Positions 8,953 through 17,964 of a stretch of 64,000 nt of DNA are shown piece after piece; position 1 is the first letter of the stretch; each line of letters starts with the position of its first letter. The translations under genes were made by a program, and so were the position numbers. The notes beneath the pieces were generated by a model. The model saw only the letters and a list, made by a program, of their open reading frames with translations. It searched no databases and was not told where the DNA came from. Origin of the DNA: JBAXTE01 sp963556065 (GTDB lineage: Bacteria > Bacteroidota > Bacteroidia > Bacteroidales > WCHB1-69); the NCBI GenBank assembly GCA_963556065.3, contig CAUVYH020000012.1, forward strand, positions 1 through 64,000, written 5' to 3'.

Positions 8953-10249
8953 GATTTGCAAATATCGATATTTGATGTTTAAAAACCTCCAATTCTTCAC
9001 TCTGATGAGGCATAGCGTAATTATGCCAAACCGCCGACAAAGAGGACCGGTATTTTTCCCGATTTAATTCAAGCAAGTTTGAGATTTGAATTATTTCGTT
9101 TCTGTTGCGATTCTGTTGATGCCAGAGTGCGGTATCCATAATGGCAAAAGGATGTAGTGTAATCGGCAGCGATCTTTGAGTGATTACATCAAATGCCTGA
9201 TAAGGAGTGCAGGTCCCTACTTTATATCCGACCCGATTAGCAAACCCGATACTGTAGTCATGTTTTAGCCCGCAATCGATGTATGTATTCCATGTATCCG
9301 GTAAAAATTGCCGAAGAAAGTGCTGTCTCACATGAATAATTTCGTGTCCGACAATATCCTCGAGCCGTTGTTTTTCTTCGGCTACCAACTTTGGATTGTC
9401 CACCGAGACATACCCCGGATGCAATCCGATGGTATGTTTTTTATCCAATTTTCGAATTAGCTTTTTATAATCTGCTTTTTTATGATAATTATTACGGTCG
9501 TATTTCCCCCTGTTGGCCGTCATTGCAAAGAAAACGGCATTAAGCTGTTGTTCTTCGAGCACATCCAAAACATCATCAAAAACATCATACGGGTCAATTT
9601 CTTTATTCCGCCATACATTGAATCTGGTTTTTAGCGTACTGAATTTTCCTTTAGCTAACAATGATGCGGTTCCTAATCCGTGAACAAGCAACGATTTGGA
9701 CTTATGAGCAAAAGCAACATCAAGATCAAATGTAGGCTCTACAAAAATTGTTCGTTTAGGAAGCACAACATTTGGAAATAGCTCCTGAATTTTCGAGAAG
9801 AACAGTGTTGCCGCAATATCAATAACCGGATGCAGATGTTGTTGATTCGCAATCATCCATGGAGGTTCATATTTAGACCGATGATGTTGGTCGAAACTAC
9901 ATTTCCCCATTTGTTCGTGAGGCAAAAGCATTAAGAACCAAGTTAATGCAATGGGATCGAAGGGCATCATTGAGTTATCGCTACATGCAAATGGAAACGT
10001 AACGTTATTGACTTCGGTAAACTCGGTTGGGTTTAAATCCTCCTGCAAATTATAAAAAGCTTTTTGCTTAATAAAAACAGGATTATCCCCAATCGTCGTC
10101 CCATAATCTATTAAAATTCCCCCTCCTGCTTTTTCCGAAATTGACAAAAGATCTAAGTTAAAACCACAAACATCTGTAAAGAAGACCTTTGCCGCATGGT
10201 ACAATGCAGGCGAATTATGGTGAACTTTAAGATGAATCGTTGCTTCCAT
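8945..10249 (-). CDS. Polysaccharide deacetylase family protein
   Basis: A 434-aa protein with an N-terminal extension typical of Bacteroidota deacetylases (about 1-140) and a NodB-like barrel. Metal and active-site motifs seen are FDLDVAFAHKSKS (Asp-Asp region), IGLHPGYVS and VRQHFLRQF (His motifs), and ITLHPFAIMDTAL near the C terminus. No signal peptide is visible, so it may act on a lipid-linked or nucleotide-linked precursor in the cytosol. It lies 2 bases after the ketosynthase gene and overlaps the transferase that follows. Removal of an N-acetyl group and later re-acylation by a neighbouring transferase is a reasonable inference. Confidence 0.82.
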   Translation of the reverse strand: MEATIHLKVHHNSPALYHAAKVFFTDVCGFNLDLLSISEKAGGGILIDYGTTIGDNPVFIKQKAFYNLQEDLNPTEFTEVNNVTFPFACSDNSMMPFDPIALTWFLMLLPHEQMGKCSFDQHHRSKYEPPWMIANQQHLHPVIDIAATLFFSKIQELFPNVVLPKRTIFVEPTFDLDVAFAHKSKSLLVHGLGTASLLAKGKFSTLKTRFNVWRNKEIDPYDVFDDVLDVLEEQQLNAVFFAMTANRGKYDRNNYHKKADYKKLIRKLDKKHTIGLHPGYVSVDNPKLVAEEKQRLEDIVGHEIIHVRQHFLRQFLPDTWNTYIDCGLKHDYSIGFANRVGYKVGTCTPYQAFDVITQRSLPITLHPFAIMDTALWHQQNRNRNEIIQISNLLELNREKYRSSLSAVWHNYAMPHQSEELEVFKHQISIFANHG

Positions 10250-10251
10250 AG

Positions 10252-11262
10252 TTAAAAGCGAATTAGCATGGATCCATACGATAAGCCGACCCCAAATCCG
10301 GAAATCAACACCAAATCCTTCTCTGTTATCTTCCCTTGCTCACGAGCATCTGCAAGAGCTATCGGTAAAGATGAGGATACCGTATTCCCAATATTTTCAA
10401 GGTTTGTAAATACTTTTTCAGGATTCAGCTTCATAATCTTCACTAAAGAGTCGAGGGTTAGTTTGCTTGCCTGATGAAACACAAACTGGTCGATATCGCC
10501 AATCGTAACCTTTGATTTTTTGAGAAATTCCTGAATATGATCGGGCACTTTAGAGCGAATAAAATTCCAAATTCCGATACCATCCATGTGAATCTGCTCT
10601 TCATTTCTGACATTACCATAAGTATCGATATCGTCGAATGCCGTAGATTCGCATTTGGGGTTACGGTTTCCGCCGGCGGGAATATAAAACTTTTTATAAA
10701 ATTTTCCATCGGAAGCCAATGATTGAGCCAATATTCCACAATCTGCGTCACAGGATTCCACCAGTGTAACGGATGCCGCATCGCCGAATAAAGTACGTGT
10801 TGAACGATCGCGGGGATTGATATACTTGGAATAAGTATCTGCAGTTACCACCAGCATATTGGAAACCATTCCCGTTACCACCATCGATTTTGCAATAGAC
10901 AATGCATAAATGTATCCTGAACAAGCCAGATTAATGTCGAATGCAGGAATGTCATTTCTGAAATCGAAATGACGATGCAACAACAAAGCATTGGGCGGCA
11001 TAATAAAATCGGGAGACTGGGTACAATATAGAATCCCACCCACATCGCAAGGGGCCATAGCGGTTTCGGCAAAGAATTTCTTGCAGGCTGCTACCGACAA
11101 ATCCAGCGCAGTTTCATCATTATCTGCAATATGGCGGCAATAAACTCCGGTTTTATTTTCTAAATTTCGAATATTCCATGCAGGATAAAGATCTTCCAAC
11201 TCTGCATTTATGAGCTTCTTCTTTGGAAGATAATACGAAATATGTCCGATTTTGGCATTCAT
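10252..11262 (-). CDS. 3-oxoacyl-ACP synthase III family protein (FabH-like)
   Basis: Thiolase-fold ketosynthase of 336 aa with the full Cys-His-Asn triad: NLACSGYIYAL, FVFHQASK and ENIGNTVSSSLP. A full triad means it can condense or transfer acyl chains. It is divergent from housekeeping FabH at the N terminus (YLPKKKLINAEL) and sits one base after an ACP-like gene and 2 bases before a deacetylase gene. This argues for a dedicated role in the cluster rather than general fatty-acid initiation. KAS-III homologues that move acyl groups to alcohols or amines (CerJ-like) are a possible alternative to C-C bond formation. Confidence 0.88.
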   Translation of the reverse strand: MNAKIGHISYYLPKKKLINAELEDLYPAWNIRNLENKTGVYCRHIADNDETALDLSVAACKKFFAETAMAPCDVGGILYCTQSPDFIMPPNALLLHRHFDFRNDIPAFDINLACSGYIYALSIAKSMVVTGMVSNMLVVTADTYSKYINPRDRSTRTLFGDAASVTLVESCDADCGILAQSLASDGKFYKKFYIPAGGNRNPKCESTAFDDIDTYGNVRNEEQIHMDGIGIWNFIRSKVPDHIQEFLKKSKVTIGDIDQFVFHQASKLTLDSLVKIMKLNPEKVFTNLENIGNTVSSSLPIALADAREQGKITEKDLVLISGFGVGLSYGSMLIRF

Positions 11263-11263
11263 G

Positions 11264-11572
11264 TTAATAAGTCTTTATAGTCATTTCATCCACTTTCATT
11301 TCGACAAATTCTGCAAAAGATGAAATTGTAGAAAACGGGGTATAAGCCATCTGCATGACACGTTCGTCTGCCAGCACAATTTCTTCCTGATAAAAATCTT
11401 CAATTTTATGTTCCACCAACTCTATCAGGTTGATTAGTTCCAGGGAATCGAAATGAACACCGGCACCACATAACCGCGTATCCGGTTGTTTGGCCAGTTT
11501 TTGATCGTTATCGAGTTTTTCATTTATTTCATCAATGGCTTCATAAATAATTCGTAAGACAATTTCCTTCAT
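11264..11572 (-). CDS. Acyl carrier protein-like protein
   Basis: A 102-aa four-helix protein with the ACP core VHFDSLELINLIELVE; Ser43 is the predicted phosphopantetheine site. The loop before it (residues about 20-40) is longer than in standard ACPs. The start is the ATG at 11572 (MKEIVLR), not the upstream in-frame codon at 11608. It ends one base before the FabH-like gene, so the two probably work together, the ketosynthase taking or giving the acyl chain held here. It is the second ACP of this cluster and is not closely similar to the one at the far end. Confidence 0.8.
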   Translation of the reverse strand: MKEIVLRIIYEAIDEINEKLDNDQKLAKQPDTRLCGAGVHFDSLELINLIELVEHKIEDFYQEEIVLADERVMQMAYTPFSTISSFAEFVEMKVDEMTIKTY

Positions 11573-11618
11573 TGAATAGATTGTATAAATATTTAAAAGA
11601 CGGCACAAAGATAATGAA

Positions 11619-12215
11619 TTAACCTCTTCTTCGTTCCAGAAGAATCATCATCATAAGGCCAAGAATAACAACATCCTCTTTATCTTCATCTATATTGGAT
11701 AATTTACTTACCGAAAACCGTCTTCCGAGGAGTGAATGATTTTTCTTAAGCTGAACGATTGCCGTACCATCCATTTTTTTAACGGTATAGGAGGGGTTAA
11801 ATAAATATCCGGTAAAAAAATTGAGTATGGGAATTTCTCCAATCAGCGCATCAAAAAATTTTGTCAAAGCATTGTCCTCCTCAATTACAAACTGCTGATT
11901 TTTATTTTTATCAAAAATTTCATATCGTGCTTTCCACAACGAAACCCACCCCTTGCGGGAAACTCTTCCGAGCTCTTCACCGAAAGAATTGAAAAACAGA
12001 TATGACGCTGAAAAATCGATCCACTTATTTGCTTTAATTTTAAACTTCACCTCTTTTTTGGAATCATTCGCATAAACGACCACTTCCTCAATGAATTTCA
12101 TCATTTTTTGGCGAACATAAGCCACCATTTTTCCATTTGCATCTATTGCTACAAAATCGTTTGCCAGAGTTCCAATTTTAAAAACGAAATTGACCGGATA
12201 GTAATAATTTGACAT
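11619..12215 (-). CDS. LURP-one/scramblase-like (tubby C-terminal fold) protein
   Basis: A 198-aa protein patterned like the LURP-one-related/phospholipid scramblase fold: alternating short strands (FVFKIGTLANDFVAIDANG, MVAYVRQKMMKFIEEVVVY), a WVSLWKARYEIFD segment and a final hydrophobic helix VVILGLMMMILLE. The function is unknown; bacterial members may bind lipid or the membrane surface. It lies inside the acyl-transfer cluster with the same orientation, so it may be part of it. The fold call rests on pattern only. Confidence 0.55.
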   Translation of the reverse strand: MSNYYYPVNFVFKIGTLANDFVAIDANGKMVAYVRQKMMKFIEEVVVYANDSKKEVKFKIKANKWIDFSASYLFFNSFGEELGRVSRKGWVSLWKARYEIFDKNKNQQFVIEEDNALTKFFDALIGEIPILNFFTGYLFNPSYTVKKMDGTAIVQLKKNHSLLGRRFSVSKLSNIDEDKEDVVILGLMMMILLERRRG

Positions 12216-12243
12216 CTGTTTGCTATATAAAGTTTGTATAAAA

Positions 12244-13053
12244 TTACGTAATTATTTTTTTAGCAGTTACACGCAACCATTCATGTGCTTTAAACGCGTG
12301 AAGACTTCGGCCGTTGTTTTCTTTAATATCGCACAATATCCTATTGTAGGCCGTATATAAGTCGATAATTTTTATTGGAATGTTATTAAATTCGTATGTT
12401 CGGGATATATTTTCTTCGTCAAAAATAGTTTCCAATGGTTTTAATCTGTTTATATATCCAGACCTTCTGGTGTAAAACCAAAAATAGTCCCATTGCTCTT
12501 GCCCGTTTTTATCTACAATTTTCAATCGATGTTTTACCTGTTTTCGCCAAGACACTTGCGCCTGTTCTTCGCAATAATGAACAAATGTAAAACTTTTATC
12601 AAACGAAACATCAATCATCAGCATCTTCGCCTTCAACTGATGTAGCAATCCGAAAGCAGAATCTTTACCAAAAGTATGATGATCTGTGATGGAATTGAAC
12701 AGGCCTGCATGCTTGCCCCAAACTGCTACGGAATGAAAAGGGTCGGAAGTTCGGAGCGCATCGCCTCGTTTAAAAGCAGCTGTAGCAAGAGAGCCGATAT
12801 TGGGCTTTGTTTTACTTCGATCGAACGTCATTCCATCGAACAAATGATCGGTATAGGTAGGAATAACCAATGTTCCCTGTGGAAGACGAATTAGAAAACT
12901 GTCAATAAATTTATTAACATCAAAGGGCTCTCCATGCTTCATGCAAAACATTGCGAGCCGAGTTAAATCAGCCCCTATAAACAAAACATCTTCAGGCATC
13001 AAATCGAGACATGACGCGATATCTAAATAGCCGATGTTTTCTTCTATTTTCAT
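12244..13053 (-). CDS. AAC(3) family N-acyltransferase
   Basis: A 269-aa protein of the aminoglycoside 3-N-acetyltransferase fold. Recognisable parts are DVLFIGADLTRLA near the N terminus, GTLVIPTYTD, the hallmark RTSDPFHSVAVWG (active-site His region), and FTFVHYCEEQAQVSWR. Many chromosomal members act on amino sugars or surface glycans rather than drugs, and the setting beside a deacetylase, ACPs and a ketosynthase points the same way. Drug resistance should not be assumed. It follows the six-hairpin-fold gene by 86 bases on the same strand. Confidence 0.82.
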   Translation of the reverse strand: MKIEENIGYLDIASCLDLMPEDVLFIGADLTRLAMFCMKHGEPFDVNKFIDSFLIRLPQGTLVIPTYTDHLFDGMTFDRSKTKPNIGSLATAAFKRGDALRTSDPFHSVAVWGKHAGLFNSITDHHTFGKDSAFGLLHQLKAKMLMIDVSFDKSFTFVHYCEEQAQVSWRKQVKHRLKIVDKNGQEQWDYFWFYTRRSGYINRLKPLETIFDEENISRTYEFNNIPIKIIDLYTAYNRILCDIKENNGRSLHAFKAHEWLRVTAKKIIT

Positions 13054-13139
13054 TTATCTTTCAGCTTTTAAGCAAACCGTTTCTAACGAAAGCACTAATT
13101 GCAAAGTTCGTTAGCCTTCGTATCGTAATCTCTTTATTT

Positions 13140-14357
13140 TTAAATTTCCACGTTCAATTCATTCACTTCGAGCAACAGCGCATCTACAAAATACTTAGTA
13201 GCCCAGTTGGGATAGGAAAAGGGCTCGTATTTACCCCAAATCGGGAAAGAACCGCTTATTGCTCCACGCACGGCATCCAAAGAGCAATCGTCTGCACGCT
13301 GTAGCCAAACCAGTTGGCGGTTAACTTCGAGCGATGCATTCAAATATGCTTTATTTTCGGTAATATGATATAAATTCATCCAGTTAATCGCCATTTGCGC
13401 ATAGCCGGTAAGAATAGGCAACTGGCTTCCTTTCCAATTTTTATCATATCTTCCATACATAATCCTATTGACATTGTAGCTGTCAAGAAGTTTATTCGCC
13501 GCTTTTTGTCCGGCTTGAACATATTTTTGATCGTCCAATAACAAGCCTGAGTTTATCAAACCGTCAATCGTATATGAAATAGTATGCAATATCGGTTTAT
13601 TATTGTGTTTTATGGTATTGTCGCAATCACTAAACCACCCATTAGGTTGTTGCTTTTTATCCACAATCCAGTCAAGGTTTTTGATTGCGGTTTTTTTATA
13701 ACGCTCATTGTCGGTGATTTTATATAACTGAAGCAGAGGCACATCCACATAACTGTCGTAAACCCGGGCAACATTCATAAATGCATTTTTCACCCACGAA
13801 CCGTCCTTTTCCTGAATATCACAAAGCCAATCTGCGGCTTTAATGCAAGAATTCAGGTATTTTTCGTCGTGGGTTTGCTTATATATAACTATTAGTCCCC
13901 GAATAATCTGTCCGGTATTAAACACCACTTCCGGACGCTGCTGAAGCAATGTTTCTCCCTGCCATCCACCTGAAGGTTTTTGAATTTCGAGCAACCAATC
14001 CGCAGCTCTGACACAGCATTTTATGATTTCGTTTTCATTTTTCAGAACAGCATATTTCATTAACGTAGGAATAATATATCCTGTGGTTTCGGGATATGAC
14101 GAAGTCCATCCACTTCCTATCCGATAAGATCCGAATCCATAATCGGCCATATTAAGTTGCGCCCTAAGCAACCATTCTACAGCCATATAAAGTGATTTTG
14201 CAATTCTGTAGTTATCCACTTTGTAATCTCTTGCTTCTTTAAAAGAAGGTTCTTCAGAATAGGCGCGTTGCCACTCGCGGGTTAATAATTTTCGTTCTTC
14301 GGCCGATAGTGCTGATTTAGCTATAAATTTTGAATAGATGAGTAAGCTGCGAATCAT
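13140..14357 (-). CDS. Six-hairpin (alpha/alpha) toroid protein of surface-polysaccharide type
   Basis: A 405-aa protein built of repeated helical hairpins with Trp- and Gly-rich turns (ADWLLEIQKPSGGWQGE, ADWLCDIQEKDGSWV, LDWIVDKKQQPNGWF). This is the pattern of six-hairpin glycosidase or terpene-cyclase-like toroids. No signal peptide is seen. I start it at the ATG at 14357 (MIRSLLIY); the longer frame begins with TTG directly after the murA stop. Such proteins occur in exopolysaccharide loci, where they may bind or cut glycans, but no catalytic pair can be assigned here. Confidence 0.6.
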   Translation of the reverse strand: MIRSLLIYSKFIAKSALSAEERKLLTREWQRAYSEEPSFKEARDYKVDNYRIAKSLYMAVEWLLRAQLNMADYGFGSYRIGSGWTSSYPETTGYIIPTLMKYAVLKNENEIIKCCVRAADWLLEIQKPSGGWQGETLLQQRPEVVFNTGQIIRGLIVIYKQTHDEKYLNSCIKAADWLCDIQEKDGSWVKNAFMNVARVYDSYVDVPLLQLYKITDNERYKKTAIKNLDWIVDKKQQPNGWFSDCDNTIKHNNKPILHTISYTIDGLINSGLLLDDQKYVQAGQKAANKLLDSYNVNRIMYGRYDKNWKGSQLPILTGYAQMAINWMNLYHITENKAYLNASLEVNRQLVWLQRADDCSLDAVRGAISGSFPIWGKYEPFSYPNWATKYFVDALLLEVNELNVEI

Positions 14358-14399
14358 AGTTTTAAATGATATTGTTTTTTGTGTTATATTTACGGTCAA

Positions 14400-15707
14400 C
14401 TAGTTCTTTTTAACGATATCGGCTCCCAATTGTTGTAAGCGTTTTTCTATTTGCTGATAACCTCGTTCTATTTGCTCTATGTTGTAAATGGTACTCTTTC
14501 CTTTTGCCGAAAGTGCGGCAATCAGCTGAGCAACCCCGGCACGAATATCGGGAGAGGTCATCTCGACTCCCCGTAGCGGGGTTTTATGGTCAAGCCCGAT
14601 GACCGTTGCCCGATGGGGATCGCAAAGGATAATTTGGGCACCCATATCAATCAATTTATCAACAAAGAACAAGCGGCTTTCGAACATTTTCTGGTGAATC
14701 AACACACTTCCCTTTGCCTGAATGGCGGTAACCAATGCGATGCTGATCAAGTCGGGAGTGAACCCGGGCCATGGAGCATCGGAAATGGTCATAATGGAAC
14801 CATCCATGAATGATTCTACTTCGTAGGACTTTTGTTCGGGAATGATTAAATCATCGTTTTCATGAATGATGATGATCCCTAATCGGCGGAAAACATCGGG
14901 GATAATTCCTAAATTCTCGTAGCTGACATTTTTAATGCGGATATTAGATCGGGTCATTGCAGCCAAGCCGATAAAACTGCCTATTTCAATCATATCCGGC
15001 AATAAACGATGGGTGCAGCCATGCATTTTTTCGACCCCTTCGATGGTCAACAAATTGGAACCGACTCCGGAAATCTTAGCGCCCATAACATTGAGCATTT
15101 TGCACAATTGCACCACATAAGGCTCGCAAGCTGCATTAAAGATCGTCGTTATTCCCTCCGCCATCACCGCAGCCATGACCACATTTGCTGTTCCGGTTAC
15201 CGAGGCTTCGTCGAGCAACATATAACATCCTTTGAGATGTTCGCCCTGAACTTCAAACACCCTTGAATCTTCACAAAAATCGAATTTCGCTCCCAATTTC
15301 TGCAAACCGATAAAGTGGGTGTCAAGGCGGCGGCGACCAATCTTGTCTCCCCCGGGACGAGGCACATATCCATGACCAAAACGCGACAGCATGGACCCGA
15401 GAATCATGATGGATCCGCGGATACTTCGGGCTCTTGCCAAATAGGCATCGGTTTTGAGATAATGAAAGTCGATATCTTTCGCTTCAAAGGAATAGGCATC
15501 CTCATTTTCCCGGGTTACTTTTACGCCCAATTCAGCAAGCAACTCAATCAGATTATTGACATCCCGAATGTTGGGAATGTTCGAAATCGTAACCTTTTCG
15601 GAAGTAAGTAAAACGGCACAAAGCACTTGTAAAGCTTCGTTTTTTGCTCCTTGCGGGGTGATCTCTCCATGGAGACTGTTTCCACCGTGAATTTCAAAAA
15701 CTGACAT
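14400..15707 (-). CDS. murA: UDP-N-acetylglucosamine 1-carboxyvinyltransferase
   Basis: First committed enzyme of peptidoglycan synthesis, adding enolpyruvate from PEP to UDP-GlcNAc. The 435-aa protein shows the family motifs QGAKNEAL (catalytic Lys), RARSIRGSI, the loop PRPGGDKIGRRRLDTHF, PDMIEIGSF and TSPDIRAG. The loop residue that is Cys115 in E. coli is Asp121 here, which in known MurA enzymes blocks fosfomycin attack. It is the first gene of the minus-strand run, 42 bases before the next start; whether it shares its transcript is unknown. Confidence 0.95.
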   Translation of the reverse strand: MSVFEIHGGNSLHGEITPQGAKNEALQVLCAVLLTSEKVTISNIPNIRDVNNLIELLAELGVKVTRENEDAYSFEAKDIDFHYLKTDAYLARARSIRGSIMILGSMLSRFGHGYVPRPGGDKIGRRRLDTHFIGLQKLGAKFDFCEDSRVFEVQGEHLKGCYMLLDEASVTGTANVVMAAVMAEGITTIFNAACEPYVVQLCKMLNVMGAKISGVGSNLLTIEGVEKMHGCTHRLLPDMIEIGSFIGLAAMTRSNIRIKNVSYENLGIIPDVFRRLGIIIIHENDDLIIPEQKSYEVESFMDGSIMTISDAPWPGFTPDLISIALVTAIQAKGSVLIHQKMFESRLFFVDKLIDMGAQIILCDPHRATVIGLDHKTPLRGVEMTSPDIRAGVAQLIAALSAKGKSTIYNIEQIERGYQQIEKRLQQLGADIVKKN

Positions 15708-16159
15708 TATTATTTATTTTTCGATAAAATTAGTAATTTTTAGGGAATATACGTGCTAATTTGAAGATTTAATGTGCTAATTCAATGTGGTAATGTGCTA
15801 ATGCGGTAATGTGCTAATTAAGATAGCAGATTTGAAAATTTGATAATAAAAAGAGCCAATACGTTAATGTGATAATGAAGAGAGTAACCAAGAGACCAAG
15901 AGCGCAAAGCGAGTCTATTAAAAGTATAATAACGATGTCTGAGCGCAGCCGAAGACGGAGATGCGAGAAACATGTGATCAGGTGATCAAGAGCGCAAAGC
16001 GATTCTAATAATGTGAGAATATACTAATCTGCTAATTGAGATCGCCACGCTTTGTCATGCTGATCCGTCGGCTGACGGAAAGCATCTGTGCCGACAAAGT
16101 ACCAAGAGCCAATTTGATAGCTGATTTGAAGATTAGTCTATTTATTCAGAAAAATAGAT
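15708..16159. repeat. Intergenic low-complexity and degenerate repeat tract
   Basis: No gene is visible. Bases 15748-15830 hold tandem variants of gtgctaatttgaag/aatgtgctaat. Bases 15900-16010 hold two variants of agcgcaaagcgagtcta. Bases 16043-16110 hold CTTTGTCATGCTGA...GGAAAGCATCTGTGCCGACAAAG, an inverted arrangement also seen at 31060-31101. These units recur in other spacers of the window. Confidence 0.7.
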
Positions 16160-17377
16160 TTAAAAATGATCAGAAAGCAGAAATTCTTTGATATTCATCC
16201 ATTTAACGCCGTCTTTATTTGTACTAAATCCGTAATCATCTAAGGACAAAACGTATTTTGGATAATGGTCGCTAAAACCATCAAATGCACCATATTCACG
16301 TTCTATAACCTTCTCTCCCAGAAGCGTTTTGCACACTTGAATATATAGTTTTTCATATCCATAGGAAGCAATGAAATCAACTTCTTTCTCTTTATTTTTC
16401 CCGATTTGGACAGAATAACCCCTTGACAAAAGTTCCAGCAACACAATATTCTCCAATTGCCCGGATATTAAATTAGGGCTGTTGCCTATAGTTGCAAAGC
16501 CAATACCTGTATCGCACAGATAATATTTCTCAAAAGTCTCCAAAAGTCTTCTTCCCAAAATATCATACCGTCTTACTTTATGAATAAGCATGGCACTCAT
16601 CGCATATTGCAGATAATTCAACACGGTATCTGTGCTGACTTTACGTTGTTGCGACTTAGAAAAATCACTTATACTTTTTGCCGTTGAGATATTTCCGCAA
16701 TTACTTGCAACAAAGTCGAGAACATGATGAAGCATCGATACATCTTTAATCTGATGTCTCATTACCACGTCTTTTAAAACAACTGTATTGAAAATTGACT
16801 CTAAATACTGTCTCAAGACCTCCTCTTCCCAATCCAAGCCATGTAACCCAGGAAAACCGCCAAATTTCACAAATTCTGCAAAAACATCTGCTGAAGCATT
16901 AGGTTTAGATTTTAGATAATATAATTCTTTAAATTCAGAAAAGCATAACGTGTATATTTTAAACTCTATATACCTCCCTGTAAGCAACGAAGCTAAATCG
17001 GAGGAGAGCATTCTGGCATTGGAGCCACTTATATAAATGTCATATTTTTGCTCAGCCAAAAAAGAATTGATCGCTTTTTCCCAATCTTCAATTTCTTGGA
17101 CCTCATCAATAAACAGGTAATATTTTGCTTCGATATCTACCGCTTTGCTTGATACATAATTGTGTAAATCAGAATAGGTTTTGATAAAATCAAATTCAAA
17201 CAACTCCTTGTTTATGCTGATGATTTTATCCGCTCCAACTCCATTTTCCAAAATTTCCTCGCCAATTTGCCTCATCAACGTACTTTTACCACATCGTCTG
17301 ATTCCGGTAATGGCTTTTATAACGGGTTTGTCAACAAATGGTCTGATCTTGGAAATATATCGCTCTCTTTTTATCAT
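16160..17377 (-). CDS. AAA ATPase with DUF4143 domain
   Basis: A 405-aa cytosolic ATPase. The AAA_14 domain has Walker A at residues about 25-33 (GIRRCGKST) and Walker B YYLFIDEVQEI, then IYISGSNARML. The C-terminal DUF4143 half ends with a restriction-endonuclease-like fold pattern (VDFIASYGYEKLYIQVC). The biological role of this large family is unknown. The gene is flanked on both sides by repeat-rich spacers. Three palindromes at exact 40-base intervals lie just upstream of its predicted promoter, which suggests tight, perhaps autogenous, control. Confidence 0.87.
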   Translation of the reverse strand: MIKRERYISKIRPFVDKPVIKAITGIRRCGKSTLMRQIGEEILENGVGADKIISINKELFEFDFIKTYSDLHNYVSSKAVDIEAKYYLFIDEVQEIEDWEKAINSFLAEQKYDIYISGSNARMLSSDLASLLTGRYIEFKIYTLCFSEFKELYYLKSKPNASADVFAEFVKFGGFPGLHGLDWEEEVLRQYLESIFNTVVLKDVVMRHQIKDVSMLHHVLDFVASNCGNISTAKSISDFSKSQQRKVSTDTVLNYLQYAMSAMLIHKVRRYDILGRRLLETFEKYYLCDTGIGFATIGNSPNLISGQLENIVLLELLSRGYSVQIGKNKEKEVDFIASYGYEKLYIQVCKTLLGEKVIEREYGAFDGFSDHYPKYVLSLDDYGFSTNKDGVKWMNIKEFLLSDHF

Positions 17378-17388
17378 CTTTTTTTATG

Positions 17389-17396
17389 CAAAGATA
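17389..17396 (-). promoter_or_regulatory. Promoter -7 element for the AAA/DUF4143 gene
   Basis: Minus strand reads TATCTTTG (TAnnTTTG), 12 bases before the ATG. The first palindrome of the operator-like array starts 12 bases upstream of it and so covers the -33 region. Confidence 0.5.
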
Positions 17397-17400
17397 ATAC

Positions 17401-17504
17401 ATTTCAATCGACTTGAGTCGAAACAATTCAAATATTTATCATTTCATTCGACTCTGGTCGATTGATTTACACTTTTTATGATTTCATTCGACTATAGTCG
17501 AATC
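17401..17504. promoter_or_regulatory. Operator-like array: three 40-bp units with TCGACT-nn-AGTCGA palindromes
   Basis: Palindrome cores at 17408-17421 (TCGACTTGAGTCGA), 17448-17461 (TCGACTCTGGTCGA, one mismatch) and 17488-17501 (TCGACTATAGTCGA). The third extends to a perfect 18-mer, ATTCGACTATAGTCGAAT. Starts are exactly 40 bases apart and each unit begins with atttcaat/atttcatt. About four helical turns per unit puts the sites on one face of DNA, as expected for cooperative binding. Confidence 0.7.
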
Positions 17505-17964
17505 TTTTTTTTTTACACTCACTCTTTGTCACACCGAGTATAGCGAGGAGCCTGTTTTTGAATAGATAACTTAACCAATAAATAGAAGGAAGTTTTTTAG
17601 GCTTCCTTTTTTCTAATTCAAGTTTAATAGGACAAAAATGCTTAAAAGACAGGAAAAATGTGATTAGCTAACGCAGGATTGAGTAGCCGTTATACAAAAT
17701 ACACAGGAGGGAAGTCCATAAGTTTGTGTTTCCTCATAAATCTATCAATCCCGAAAAAACAGAAATCTTTGATTTTTTATTTTTCGAGCCCCATCAACTT
17801 TTCAACCGATAAACCCTCTTCCACTCACTGAAAATACCGGCAATGTCTCCATTTTGATTTCAGGCGGTGTAAACAATTGATTGTTGATAAATCCGTTAAT
17901 AACCCAGATTACTGTTTGGTAAAAACATGTAATTTTATTTCGTGCAATAAAAGAAAACAACGAC
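17505..17964. repeat. Repeat-containing spacer with one hairpin unit
   Basis: No gene seen. Bases 17527-17557 resemble a fragment of the GTCATGCTGAG-type element. Bases 17749-17790 form a hairpin, CGAAAAAA..GAAATC-ttt-GATTT...TTTTTCG, which is a single-arm version of the double-hairpin repeats described elsewhere. Confidence 0.55.

Noticed and set aside
12244..13053. Aminoglycoside resistance gene
   Set aside because: AAC(3)-fold similarity is real, but the chromosomal setting among glycan and acyl-transfer genes makes a native substrate more likely.
5924..15707. A complete tetronate or polyketide cluster
   Set aside because: FkbH, ACP and KAS III are present but no polyketide synthase or characteristic tetronate acetyltransferase/eliminase pair could be identified.
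17401..17504. CRISPR-like periodic repeats
   Set aside because: Units are directly abutting 40-mers with a palindromic core and no unique spacers; only three copies and no cas genes.
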